From the NCBI GenBank assembly GCA_963920665.1, contig OY987263.1, positions 20,261,430 to 20,325,429 of the forward strand: a DNA stretch of 64,000 bases, given 5' to 3'. Position 1 is the first letter of the stretch. Each line of letters opens with the position of its first letter. The position numbers were made by a program, and so were the translations under genes. A model generated the notes under the pieces. The model did no database searches, was not told where the DNA came from, and saw only the letters and a program-made list of their open reading frames with translations. Of the stretch, positions 11,557-22,854 are shown in pieces. This DNA comes from Straminergon stramineum. Lineage: Eukaryota; Streptophyta; Bryopsida; Hypnales; Calliergonaceae.

Positions 11557-13281
11557 TCATTTTCGTGTATAAAAAATGTTTTTCTTTATCTCTTCTACAT
11601 TATCCTCCACTAGACTTTTGAATAGAAATCCTAAACTAACCACACACACCAAGCCTCCAAAAATGGTGGGAACTATCATGTACCATTGAAATTGTAACAT
11701 TGGTGTTAAGACTATACTCCCTGCTATTCCAAAGGCTATTAGGACAAAAAACACCGAACATGCCAAAAGGAAGCATGTAACCAACAAGTTTTGGTGAAGT
11801 TTCACTACAATGGTCTTGATAAACATTCGCCGCCTTGGCAATACACTTCGAGCACCAAACACCACCGTTCCAATGGCAAAGTAAAATGAGAGGGCATTGA
11901 ATACCCAAAACGCCCGCATGGATACATTGTGTTGAACATCCACATAGTTGATGTTTGAGCTTGAAGGAGCAAGATCTAAGTAAGAAGTAGTGTAGCCCAA
12001 TGGCGGTTGAAGCCATGAAGCAAATGTAACACTAGCAATGAGAGCAGCTCCAACAAGAATGGCATTGGCTGCATCCACATAGACTTGGCGATCTCTATAA
12101 AGATCATTGACGTATCGGCTCACATCATCACATTCCATAAGTGCTCTTTTGATATGTTCATGGCCATAGTCAAATGCAATTTGTATTGCAGTTTGACCAT
12201 TGCATTCTTCCATGAGCTTTATCTTCTCTTTGTTTTGTAACAATTCTTTCACTACATCTGTATGACCTTCAACCACAGCATCAAAAAATGGTGAATATCC
12301 TCTTGAATTCTTGGCATTTGCATCGACATCATGGTCTCGAAGAAGTTTCACAATGTCCATCATATTTTGCTCTATATGGTAATTCTGAATAGTTAAATGA
12401 AGAGCATTATTGTTCCCTATGTCCTTGACATGAACATCAGCACCTGCTGCTATTAGTCCACGTGTTGTGTCAACCCATCCATTACTTGCTGAAAAGAGAA
12501 GTGGACTCACCCCATCCATGCATAAAGTCTTTACTTCTGCATTGTGCTCCACAAGAAGTGATACAATGTTCATAGCTCCTTTCTTTGTTGCACAATGAAG
12601 TGGAGTATATCCAAATTTATTGCGCAAATTCACATCCACCTTTTCATTTATAAGATATGCCACAACATCTATAGCTCCCTGCGTTGTTGCATGATGTATG
12701 GTTGTGTTCCCTTCTTCATCACACATATTAACATTGTTGGCTAGAATAGTTCTGAGGATGCCAAACATGGAATCCTTTTGACGTACCATGTAGTAGAGGG
12801 CACTTTGGCGCAACATATCACAAATGCCAACATTAGCTTTGTGCTCAAGAAGGTCTTCTACTATCTCACAATTTCCACCAATTATGGTATAGTGCAAGGC
12901 TGTTTTTTCCTCAATTCTTGTTGAAGCATTGATGTCCACCTTTCCTGAGGTCAAGATATGTTGTACCATTGCTCTATCATCCATGAATACAGCCCAATGG
13001 AGAGGAGTTGTTCCATATAACAAGTCAAAAGGGTACTCCTCATGAGGAAGAAGACTTTTAATATCTACCCATGGATCATTATTCAATGCCTTCACAACTT
13101 TGGCAATGACTTTGAAAAATGAGGCATCAAAAGATTTTGTAAGCATCCATTCTTTACAAAATACGCGTTTAAAATTAATAATGTGCTCTTCCAAAGTCAG
13201 GGATACCCAAGCACAAGCCAATGGTCCTCCACTACTACCCGCTCCACTAGAACTTCCAACGTTTGATCCAACAAGTGACAT
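11557..13281 (-). CDS. ACD6-like ankyrin-repeat membrane protein with PGG domain
   Basis: Single-exon ORF of 574 codons. The frame extends upstream to 13308 without an ATG, so the ATG at 13281 (MSLVGS) is the first Met. A Ser/Gly-rich N-terminus precedes about nine ankyrin repeats (residues ~90-390; clear TPLHWA, TALHYT, TTIHHA, TPLHCA and NALHLT cores). A PGG domain follows, with the first hydrophobic segment (~416-432) leading into PPLGY in place of the usual PPGGY, and three further membrane segments (~467-486, 508-534, 543-565). Family knowledge: ankyrin-PGG proteins such as ACD6 and ITN1 are plasma-membrane or ER proteins in salicylic-acid immunity, cell death or salt response. The role here is inferred from architecture only. 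The reading frame is intact. The absence of introns is notable because many angiosperm members have several. Confidence 0.88.
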   Translation of the reverse strand: MSLVGSNVGSSSGAGSSGGPLACAWVSLTLEEHIINFKRVFCKEWMLTKSFDASFFKVIAKVVKALNNDPWVDIKSLLPHEEYPFDLLYGTTPLHWAVFMDDRAMVQHILTSGKVDINASTRIEEKTALHYTIIGGNCEIVEDLLEHKANVGICDMLRQSALYYMVRQKDSMFGILRTILANNVNMCDEEGNTTIHHATTQGAIDVVAYLINEKVDVNLRNKFGYTPLHCATKKGAMNIVSLLVEHNAEVKTLCMDGVSPLLFSASNGWVDTTRGLIAAGADVHVKDIGNNNALHLTIQNYHIEQNMMDIVKLLRDHDVDANAKNSRGYSPFFDAVVEGHTDVVKELLQNKEKIKLMEECNGQTAIQIAFDYGHEHIKRALMECDDVSRYVNDLYRDRQVYVDAANAILVGAALIASVTFASWLQPPLGYTTSYLDLAPSSSNINYVDVQHNVSMRAFWVFNALSFYFAIGTVVFGARSVLPRRRMFIKTIVVKLHQNLLVTCFLLACSVFFVLIAFGIAGSIVLTPMLQFQWYMIVPTIFGGLVCVVSLGFLFKSLVEDNVEEIKKNIFYTRK

Positions 13282-13619
13282 CTTCTTTGGCAAATCTTCT
13301 ACACACAAAGAAATTCCAATGAAACTCTAGTCCCATGATACAAAGTAACTTTGATTGCAATTGCCAAACATGAAAGTCTCATGTACTTGATGCTTTCATG
13401 TTATGGGTACTCCAATGGCCTTGGAACTTTCATTGCATTTCTAATGCACATTGTGCACATAGAGAAATTATTACTATAATCATCATTTTCAAATACATTT
13501 GGTCATGAATATTTAAAAATTTGAGAACACCAAAATTGATTTATAGAATTCTAATCTAGGCATAAGATGTACTTTTTTTGAAAAAATTGAAAAAAAATCA
13601 TTGCAAAAATTTTAAAGTT
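13282..13619. other. 5' flank of the ankyrin gene
   Basis: AT-rich sequence presumably carrying the promoter and leader of the minus-strand ankyrin gene. No clear TATA box could be assigned. An in-frame TAG at 13327-13329 (minus strand) shows that the ORF does not continue upstream without an intron. Confidence 0.4.
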
Positions 13620-14790
13620 TAGAAACCCTCTTTCCAAATTGCTTCCGAATAATGTCCATATAAAAGCTAAAAGTGAATTAAATCACATATAAGTAGGAAA
13701 AATGTGTATAAAGTGAAATTCTTTCCTGTGGACTTTACATTATTATATTTTTTTGAGGTCTAATTATTTAAAAATCTAAACATAGAATCAAATCACCAAA
13801 ATTAATGTTTGAAATTTTTTGCATGTTTTAATTATGTAAAAAAAGATTCAAAATCAATTAAGAATTTTGAGTTGAAAAAAATGTTTAATTTTCCTTTAGC
13901 CATAGATGAACAAGTTTATACACAAAATTACACAAGCGAGTTTGATTCTTATTACATTCAGGGTTTTAGTAAGTGTTACACACCATAAAAGGACTCCATT
14001 GGTAGGTTTCCTAGTTCCAAAGTTAACCAAATTTGAAAACCATATAGAAATCAACACCTCTATAGAGAATCCAAAAAGAATAACCATTCCATAAAGCCCA
14101 TAATTCACGAAGAAGTGTAAAAGTTGCCAAATTGTGAAATTGTCAATTTGTGACTCTATTTTTGGAGTACCTCTATTATGAAAACCAACACCCAGCATCA
14201 TTCATTACTTCCATGAAAAATGATCTCACCATTAGAAAACCACCAAAACAACTGCATTAAAGCCACCGTTCTCACCTTCGCAAGGTCCACTTCCACACGA
14301 ACAGAAGAAGAGCTCCAAAAGGCCACGATCCAAACACAGGCTCAGAATGAATATCGCAGCAGCCAACATCAAAGCTCCGCTCTTCAGCACTAGTGTAAAA
14401 CTCTCCACCAAGTGATAGGACCGTGAGTTCGTCTCCGATGGAAATAAGTGTCTCTTAAAAAGCTCCAACAGCTTCTCCACAGATCGGCTCCTCAGTCAGC
14501 CAATCAACACACGCGGTGCAAGGACTCACAACTACTCCACAGCAAGGGAAGGGAAGAATTAATTACAAGGCGGTTGACCAGCTCCACTCTGCACCTTCAA
14601 ACGAAAACTCCTTCAGCAGCAAGATTACGAGAGCAAGCTAGATCGAGAGCCAGCATGCTTCGATAACGAAGTGCCACTCCAGGTCTTATATATACTACCG
14701 TTTACACCGCACTCTTCACGAGACTCTTACCTCTGGAAGGATGCGGAGGCCCTGTTTCGGGCGCAGAGGCCTAAAAGAGGTCCATGTATG
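13620..14790. repeat. Duplicated module, copy A
   Basis: About 1.1 kb that matches 15690-16940 nearly end to end with many small indels. Shared landmarks are TTTTGAGTTGAAAAAAA, CATAGATGAACAAGTT, AAAGCCCATAA, CCAACACCCAGCATCATT and AAGAAGAGCTCCA. The minus strand of the GC-richer part (14232-14480) reads a hydrophobic frame (LMLAAAIFILSLCLDRG) starting at GTG with no upstream ATG. A TATATA sequence lies at 14686-14694, about 200 bp beyond it. Copy B is frameshifted in the same frame, so I treat this as a decayed gene fragment or repeat, not a working gene. Confidence 0.7.
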
Positions 14791-15640
14791 ACAAAGAATC
14801 TCTCTATTTAACCCCTAAATGCCCAAGGCATCAAAATGTGGTGTTTGCAAAACTTTGAAGTTAAATAAAACCTAACCAATTTGCTATTTTTAGTAGTTTG
14901 TATTTTTGGGAAGTTCTTTTTGAAGTCTAGTTTTAGCATCAAAAATCCAATTTTAAAAATGAATGATAGTGATTTTTCTATCCAAAATTTTGTGCAAGGG
15001 TACCCATTGCAATCTTGACTTTCCATAGTGTTGAGGGCTCTTGGAAATGAGCCTCGAATACACTAGATCTTGGAGAAATAATCAAATTCAAAATTCATTT
15101 AAGAAAATTGTAGAGTAGATTTTGAGAAGCCTTAAATTGATTAGGGTTAAGCATGTTAGACCCTCTAACCTCATATTTTTTTGGTCACCAACTTTTTAGA
15201 TTTGACTTGTGAAAAGAGGATTGAAAGGCTTCACATCACTTTTGCAATTTTAACACCTTCACAATCAAACATTATAATCTTTCACTCCATAAGTGATATT
15301 GTTGTGTTTTCTTTTCCTATGTGATCTCTAAAATGTCTAGTTTGAATTTCTATGGTTACAATTTTTAAAAAAATGATACAACTTATCAAAATGTTGGCAT
15401 TTTCTTCAATTGAGAGAAAATACCAAAAAATTCAAAATAGCCCTCGGGTATTTAGGGGTTAAAACACAAGTGCATATGTTCATCGTTGGAGTTTTGAGCA
15501 AAACAGGGAGGTGTTACACAGTAGTTTGACCCCAATGAGTTTAACAATGGTTATTTTTAAGTAGATGATTCAGACTGCACCAAAATGGATAATTTCCACT
15601 GCGACCAGCCCGTTGTCTCCGAGTTCAGAGATTGCAACTC
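14779..15640 (+). repeat. Interrupted repeat of the GACAAAGAATCTCTC family
   Basis: The sequence to 14807 (ATGACAAAGAATCTCTCTAT) and from 15463 onward (AACACAAGTGCATATGTTC to TTTCCACTGCGACCAG) together form one copy of a repeat also present at 16925-17125, 46336-46508 and 54247-54467. The continuity is broken exactly by the TTAA element at 14812-15458. Confidence 0.7.
14812..15458. mobile_element. TTAA-flanked MITE-like element (copy c), with related empty site
   Basis: 647 bp beginning CCCCTAAATGCCC and ending GGGTATTTAGGGG (12 of 13 positions inverted), with perfect TTAA at 14808-14811 and 15459-15462. The host repeat is unoccupied in the paralogue at about 16954-16980, where TTTCTATGTAAAATAAAAG replaces the interrupted junction. 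This allows the insertion limits to be read directly. No coding capacity is seen. Confidence 0.78.
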
Positions 15641-15689
15641 CAGCTCAACCTCGGAGGTTTTTGTACCACATCTTGATCAGTTGCAGCAT

Positions 15690-16940
15690 TTGCTTCAAAA
15701 TAGCATCCATGCAAAATCTTAAAGTGAATAAATAAATAAAAAAATAGGCAAAACGTGTATGAGGTGAATATTTTTAGAATTGGTCCTTACAATATTAGAT
15801 TACCTTTGGATCCATTGCTTTGAAAAAATCTAAATATAGACTCAAAGCGCCCAAAATGTTGTTTGGAATTTTTGCATGTTCAAATTATATAAAGAAAGAT
15901 TAGAAAATAACTTTTAAATTTTGAGTTGAAAAAAAATGATTGATTTTCCTTCAACTATAGATGAGCAAGTTCATAGCACAAAGTTATAAAAACTGAGTTT
16001 GATTTCTTATTGCATTTATATGTTCTAGTTAGTTTGACACACCACAAAAGGACTCCCTCAATAGGTTCTTTAGTTCTAAAGTTATCAAATTTTGGAACCC
16101 CATAGAAATCAACACATAAATATAGAATCCAAAAGGATGAACCATTGCATAAAGCCCATAAACAATTCACAAAGAAGTGTCATAGTTGCAAGTGTGAAAT
16201 TATCAATTTGTTTTGTGACTCTATTTTTGGAGTACCTCTGGCGTGAAAACCAACACCCAGCATCATTCATTACTTTGTAAGAAAACAACCTCACAAGTAG
16301 AAAACCACCCAACTAACTGCATTGAAGAAGCCACCATTCTCACCTTCCCAGTGTCCACTTCCACACGGTCAGAAGAAGAGCTCCAGAAAGCCACGATCCA
16401 AACCCAGCCTTACAATAGAATGAATATGGCAGCAGCGAACATCAATCAAAGCTCCACTCAAGTTCAGCACTAAGTTCATCCAAAACTCTCTGTCCTCTGA
16501 GTGACAGGGACCTTGAATGAGTTTTTCTCCAATGGAAACAAAGGTCTCTTCAAAAGCTCCAGCAGCTTCTCCACAGATTGACTCCTCGATGGATCAATCA
16601 GACAACACTTGTGGTGCAAGAACTCAAAACAACTCCACAACAAGGAAAGGGAAGGGAAGAATTAATGAAAAGGAGGTTCACCAGCTCCGCTGTGCACCTT
16701 CAAAGGAGAGGTGGCAAGGTTATTACGAGAGAGCTACAGAGCCAGCACATTTTCAAAATGAAGTGCCACTCAAGATCTCATACTGGGTCTCATACTGAAA
16801 GTCTCTCCTCAGACGGTATCTAGGTAGGCATAATAGCTTCCCAGTACCAGGAAGACCATTGCTTGGTCATATGGAGTACAACGTTATCTTTATGAGACTT
16901 TTGCCTTTGTTAGGACACAAAGTCCGAAAACTAAGTGGTT
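15690..16940. repeat. Duplicated module, copy B
   Basis: The second copy of the 13620-14790 module, in the same orientation, about 2.05 kb downstream. The frame that is open in copy A has several indels and a TGA here. The plus-strand ORFs at 16243-16823 are shadows of the same GC-richer block. The two copies have diverged considerably, so the duplication is not recent. Confidence 0.7.
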
Positions 16941-17125
16941 GATGGATAACAGAGAATCTTTCTATGTAAAATAAAAGTGCATACGTGTATCCTTGGAAAT
17001 TTGTGCTAAAAGGAGAGGTCTTGCATGGTAGTTTGACCTCGTATGAGTTTGACTAAAGGAGTTTTGAAGTTTTGAAGTAGACGATTCACAGTATACCAAA
17101 AAGGAAGATTTCCATGGTTAACAGA
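16925..17125 (+). repeat. Uninterrupted copy of the GACAAAGAATCTCTC family
   Basis: Runs from GGTTGATGGATAACAGAGAATC to GATTTCCATGGTTAACAG and lines up with 14779-15640 minus the TTAA element, and with 46336-46508. It serves as the internal empty-site reference for element c. Confidence 0.6.
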
Positions 17126-17321
17126 CACTGTAACTCCAGCTCAACTGCAGCATGAATTTCAAGTTTTTGTACCACATCTTTGATCAGTTGCAGGGATTTC
17201 TTTGGATTTCATCAGTTGTTGAGATTGACTGGGGTGACTCACATTTGCAGGCTATTAGTTCAAGCAAGCTTTGCAGGTTTTATGTGGTTATGGCTCAGTT
17301 GCTGTGGAGTGGGGACTGACA

Positions 17322-17420
17322 TAAGGTAAAACAGTCCATTGTGTTCAGAATGAGGATTTTGCCCTTGTAAACACCATTTCTGACATTTTGTAATCTCCCC
17401 CCCCCCCAAAAAAAAAACCC
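17322..17420. repeat. Fragment of the AAGGTAAAACA inverted-repeat element
   Basis: AAGGTAAAACAGTCCATTGT at 17324 matches the terminal repeat of the element at 48411-48870, and the following TTTTGCCC and ATTTCTGACATTTTG resemble its interior. It ends in a C tract (17398-17407) and an A tract, so only a fragment remains. Confidence 0.5.
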
Positions 17421-20400
17421 CACTTAAAGACAGGTGTGAGAAATGGCGAGAGCAATTGAAATTATATTTTTTTGACAAAGTATAAATTTGTTATGAATTT
17501 TTGAAGTATGCTACCATCATGGCCCCAAAAGAGTCTATAGACTATCTCAAAACCAACAAAAATTGTATCCATAATGCTCATCTTACTCACCTAAAGCAAT
17601 CACAATATTTTCTAACTTGGGAAGCCAAAAAATTTACTTCCTACAATGAATTTACACTAAAAAGTTGGAAGATCCTAATGAGGTCACTAATCACTCCATT
17701 AAGATATTGTCAGTTGAGACACAAATTATGGTCCAATTCTCATTTACTAAAAAACAATCTTGTAATAAGATCATTCTCTAAGTGTCTACTACTGCTCAAT
17801 CCATTTCTTGCTATTTACTAGTGATGTGAATTTTAGCCATAAAAATGATATTTTTGAAATTTGAGTCCAACTAATGAAATGAATCTTATCAATTGCTATT
17901 TCTACTCCAATTGAAAAATTTGGAAAATTTGGAAATTTCCATATATTTTAGAGCAATATGAACTTTAGACCTATAATTATGGTTTCTTGAATTCCAAATT
18001 TTAGATTGACACAATAACTTTGGTTAATATCATGATATGATACACTATAATATACACCTATGCTGAAAATTTGATATATTTTTAGTATATTTTGTATATA
18101 ATATGAATTTTCTTCTTTCATTTCATCAAAAATTCATAGTGATTTCAAAATTTCCCCCCAAAATTTAAAAAATTTATGATTCGTAGTACTCATACAATTT
18201 CACCTCTAAAAAATAAATACAAAACTTTTCATTCATATCTAGTTGCAAAATGGCAATAAATAAAGTGATGGACAATGAGGCTTGAAATTAGTGGTTAGGG
18301 CCCATCCTTCTCAGATTATAGTTGTTGAAAGCTATGCTCACTCTTCATTGCAGTGTACTTCTAAATTTATTGCTCTAATATTTCACATTTTGTAGCAATA
18401 ATGAGTATTTGCACCCATATACACTAAAGCTTTACATTTGTTTCAAAGAGCTATCCAACTTCTTCTTTTTAATCCTTCACGTCAAATGTATTGCATGAAT
18501 AGTGAATTGACCAATTGCAACTAGTATGTAGGATGACTCTAACTAAACTTAGATTTGACATGTCTGTACTTGATATTTTTGGACATAGCTTTGGATAGAA
18601 TATCAAAAGGGCCTAAAGCAATTTTCATTTACTTTGTCCTATAGGTTAGAGCCTCCAAGTGCAAGCTTCTTGATGTTCTAAGAAAATATTGGTCTATTGA
18701 AACAAAGCATTTAGTGTAATCAATGGCCTATAAAGCAAATTACACCTTGTATCTCCTAGGCACCAATAGCTGTTGTTTGGAACTTTTCAAATCAACACTA
18801 ATGGATGGAGATTGAAATTTTTGAAATTTTTGACACATACAACATTAGTTGCAATGAGAAGTATTGAAACTAACCAAACCAAGGCATTTACTCCAAGAGC
18901 AATATATATACCAATGGTAAGGGTTATGTTCCCCATCAAACTAGATACCAATAGGAATCAAACTCTAAACCTCATGGGGCCAACGAGTCCAATAAACATG
19001 ACCAGTTTTTGGCTATTCCTTGGCGCTAGTTTAAGGACATTTTGCTTCCATGGATGAAGATTTCCATTTTAATTAAATTATTTTTTAAAGTCTTTTGAAT
19101 GATTTCATAGTACATGGAAGTAGAAATCTCCTATTGAAATCTTGGTGATTTTTTTATAAAACCAATGTTATGCTGCAAATTACTTTCAATGGTAGTGAAC
19201 TTTGGCAACTTTTAGCTTCTTGGTATTAATAATTGGCTATTATGGTGATAAAAATGATCTCCTATGAATTTCAACTTTGCCAAAGAAATGAAGATTTCAA
19301 AGAATGGTTTAATCCTTAAAGGACATTGCAAATTCTGAGGAGCATTTTGAAAGTCAAATCTAATAGTTCACATAGTTCTTGGTTTTAAATGCTTTTAAGT
19401 TGAATCAAGATAATCTAGCTCCAATAATCTATTTTTTTAATCCATTTTTATTTTTTTCAAAACTTTTAAAATTATATCTTTTGTGATCCTTTGAATTAGC
19501 ATCTTGAAAGCTTAAAATACACCACTTATGAACTTTTTCTATTGAAACTTTTTTGGTATAAGCCAAAGGAGTTCACCAATTATACCATGATGCTCATCAT
19601 TGTTGTCTTCAAATCTTTTTAAACTTTTACACTATTTCAAGAATTTTGTACTGATTACTATGATTTTTACAAAGATATTACTTAGAAAATCATAAAAATT
19701 ACATTTTAATTCTTTTAATCATGAACATTTGAAAATGGAATTTAGATATATATTATGACATGTGAAAACATTGAAGTTTTAAAATGTGTGTTTTAGTACA
19801 GAAAACTAAAAAAGTTTGTGCAAATGAAAGTTGAAATGTTCTTCAAGGATTATATTCTTAGTTAGTATTATGGAAAAAAAATTCATTAAATATTTATTGC
19901 AATTTTAACTTTTGGACTAAAACCATAATCTACTATTATTTTATAGAATGACATGGATTTTGATTTGTCCTACTATGTTATTCCCCATAACATACACCTA
20001 TAAAGAAAATTTATAATTTTTTGAAGTTATTTTATATTTGATGTTAATCTTCAACCTTTTCTCTTCCAAACCTTGTGATTAATTCTAATACTTACAAAGA
20101 AATAAATCTAACCTTTATGACATTTAAATGACATGGGACCAATCTTTGAAATAAAATAATATGATGCACACTCTTCTAATGTAGTAGATTAGTACATACA
20201 AATTTAAAGATATAGAATATGACTACATCCTTGAAGGCTTTATCATTTAAGGCTTTATCCTTTATAGGTTAACATAGAGACTCTACGTACTATGATGTGA
20301 CTATAGTAGAGTTCAATGGTTGTTCATTATATGGAAAGACATCCCTTATTTTTTATCAAAACTCCCTTACAATTGGATCTAATTTTGCTCAATTCTATTC

Positions 20401-22248
20401 TAACGTCATAAAAAATCATAAGCAATTTCACATTGAGATGGACTTAGTGTAGAATAAGGATCAAATGGTTTGGATTTTGGATGCAAAATGATGATTTATT
20501 CAATTGAATGAAGTTTATATGTATGTAATTTGATGTAGTACAACAATATGGATTTTGAGAATCCAATTGAATCCTATTTTTAGTGGGTTACAATCACTTA
20601 AGAAACAAAGAGAAGATCTATACATGAAAACAAACACATCAACATGCTCACTTTCTTTCAAAAGTAGAATTTTTACAAGTACGCAAGAAGCTCACTATCA
20701 CACATTGAAGCAACCTTGAGGAGGTCTCCAACATCTTTGCATATGTTTTGCTTTCATAACCTATTACACACTATTATTAATTTGTTATTATGTTGACATA
20801 GGAAAATTGGACTATTCTTTTAACCCCGCCCTAAAGGACCAAACAATGTTTTTTGGCAACATAGTGAGTTTATGCAACTCACTATGAACTGAATTGCTCT
20901 TTTCTTTCTTTGAGGTTTCCACACACTATGTACTCGAGGAATAGCTTTGAGGCCTAAAAGTTTTTATAACATTTGACTAAATGGTTAAAAAGTTATTGTA
21001 TGATATGTAATTTTAATTGTTGGGTAGGTAACCCAGGCAACTTGGAAAAATTCTTTAAAATCACTTTTTTTTTTAAATAAAATTTGAAATTGATTTTCTA
21101 GATTTACATATACATGAAAAGCTTTGAATCATTCCATTTTGATTAATGAGATGGAAGTTATGAGGAGTTTTAGTTTGCAAGTAGTTATGGAATCTCTACT
21201 CTAAGATAAACTTTGAAGTATTTAACTCAATTTTGTGATATTTTTGAAAAAAATAAAAACATTGTCTGTAGATTTTTTATTACAACATTAGAACAATTGG
21301 GGTTGGCATTTTTCAATTCTATGACTAAATTTTGAACAATTTAGTATTTTGAATCATATTGTACTTCTATGTACTTATGATTTTTTTCCCTATATGTTGT
21401 GTAATTCCAAATGATTTGAACTTTTTCAAGCATGTAGCCAACTTGCCTTGAAGAATGAATCCAAAGAAGCACCACCATTTTGGACATTTGTTCATACATG
21501 TGTGACCTTGTGAAGTGCAACTGCCTTGTTTTTCGCAGGGTCAAAAAAAGGATTTTTGTCAATTCAAACGCAATTTTTTCTAGCAATCTATGTGGTGGAA
21601 ATTTCAGAAATTTTTTCCGCATCTTCTAAAACTAGCATACTGCATGATCCTACAAGTACATGTGTTCCAAAATGGTTTTTTTCCTCTAAAATTTGGTACT
21701 TGTACTAAAAATGGCAGTTTAAGTGCATTTTTGTGAAAAGATTGTCAAAAACCTTTAGTAATTATTTTATCATTCTGCTACTCGAAAATGTTGAAACATT
21801 TTTTTGGAAAGTAAACTATTTGAATAAAATATCCTATAAAATTAAGAAATAACTAATACATGTTCAGTTTCACTCAATGATGTGCACAAGCTGTGATCAG
21901 AAGTTTTACACAAAAATGGGATGAAAATCAATGAGTTTGAACATGAAAAAGACCCGTATGATCATTTGTAAGCTAAATTGCAGATTTCAAATGCAGTCAT
22001 CACTGTTCTAATCTGATCCTGTCTGTTCCAAGACAGACGTCGTAATGGAATTGAATCTAAGAGTTTGTCTAATCCCTAAATTCCTTAAATCTTTAGGATG
22101 AGCTTGAGCCACGACCCAATCACCAATCGATTGCATCTTTTCCATGCATAGCAAAAATCTTAATTTGGTTCCATTATTTGGCAGAAATTCATGCCATTGG
22201 CACTTTTCCAAGCAATTGGAAAATCAAATCTATTCTACTAAGCTTAAG
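17421..22248. other. Long AT-rich intergenic stretch
   Basis: No gene or RNA gene was recognised over 4.8 kb; ORFs of 60-106 codons (for example 17501-17821 and 18773-19057) have no motif or splice context. At 20820-20823 a TTAA is followed by CCCCGCCCTAAAGGACC and then ACAATG...CAACATAGTG. This is homologous to the right end of the element at 45057-46103, so it is probably one end of another TTAA-family member whose far end has decayed. Confidence 0.45.
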
Positions 22249-22252
22249 TTAA

Positions 22253-22850
22253 ACCCCTAAAGGACCAGGGGTGTTTGAGCAAAGCTCTTGTTTTCTTGAC
22301 TAGCTCTTGTAACAAGCATAATTTCTCAAATGTGTGATATGATTTTGATGATCGCCACCGTTGAAATGAAAGAAGACTTGTGTAGCTTTCCTATGAAAAA
22401 AAAAATCAACAAAATCACACAATTTTTCAAAAAATGCCACCGTTGATAATATTTGATGAAAGATATCCAATCCGGTGGAACTTTGTATATGTGCTGAAAT
22501 TGGAATGTTGAAATTGGAATGTTCAAAAGTGATCCAAAAACTCTGATTTTTTTTCCATAAGTACGTATCATCATGGTTTAGATGTGCAATTTTTTTCAAA
22601 TCATTTTGAGGTGTGAAAAAAAAGATATGAGCACATGAAGTGATAGCCCAGAGTACTTTTCTTATTCTCAAAAAATTCACCAAAAATTGCTCACTAAATC
22701 ATTTCTCAATCAGATTGTACCAATGGATTCACCAAAAAAAATCATCTAGGGTCTCTTTGTTGGTCACGGACCATTACTGAAGTTCACATTCCGAAATTTT
22801 TACAAATGTAGTTGCAAAAGCCATGTGGTGGCCTTATGGTCCTTTAGGGG
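22253..22850. mobile_element. TTAA-flanked MITE-like element (copy d)
   Basis: 598 bp with left end ACCCCTAAAGGACCA and right end TGGTCCTTTAGGGG: a perfect 14-bp inverted repeat. TTAA lies at 22249-22252 and 22851-22854. The interior contains an ORF on the minus strand (22300-22683, 127 codons) without recognisable domains, which I take as chance. Confidence 0.75.
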
Positions 22851-22854
22851 TTAA

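Noticed and set aside
13282..13308. Nine-codon N-terminal extension of the ankyrin protein
   Set aside because: It would start at TTG. The first ATG in frame is at 13281.
14232..14480. 82-codon membrane protein gene in module copy A
   Set aside because: The frame opens at GTG with an in-frame stop upstream, and the paralogous copy B is frameshifted, so a working gene is not supported.
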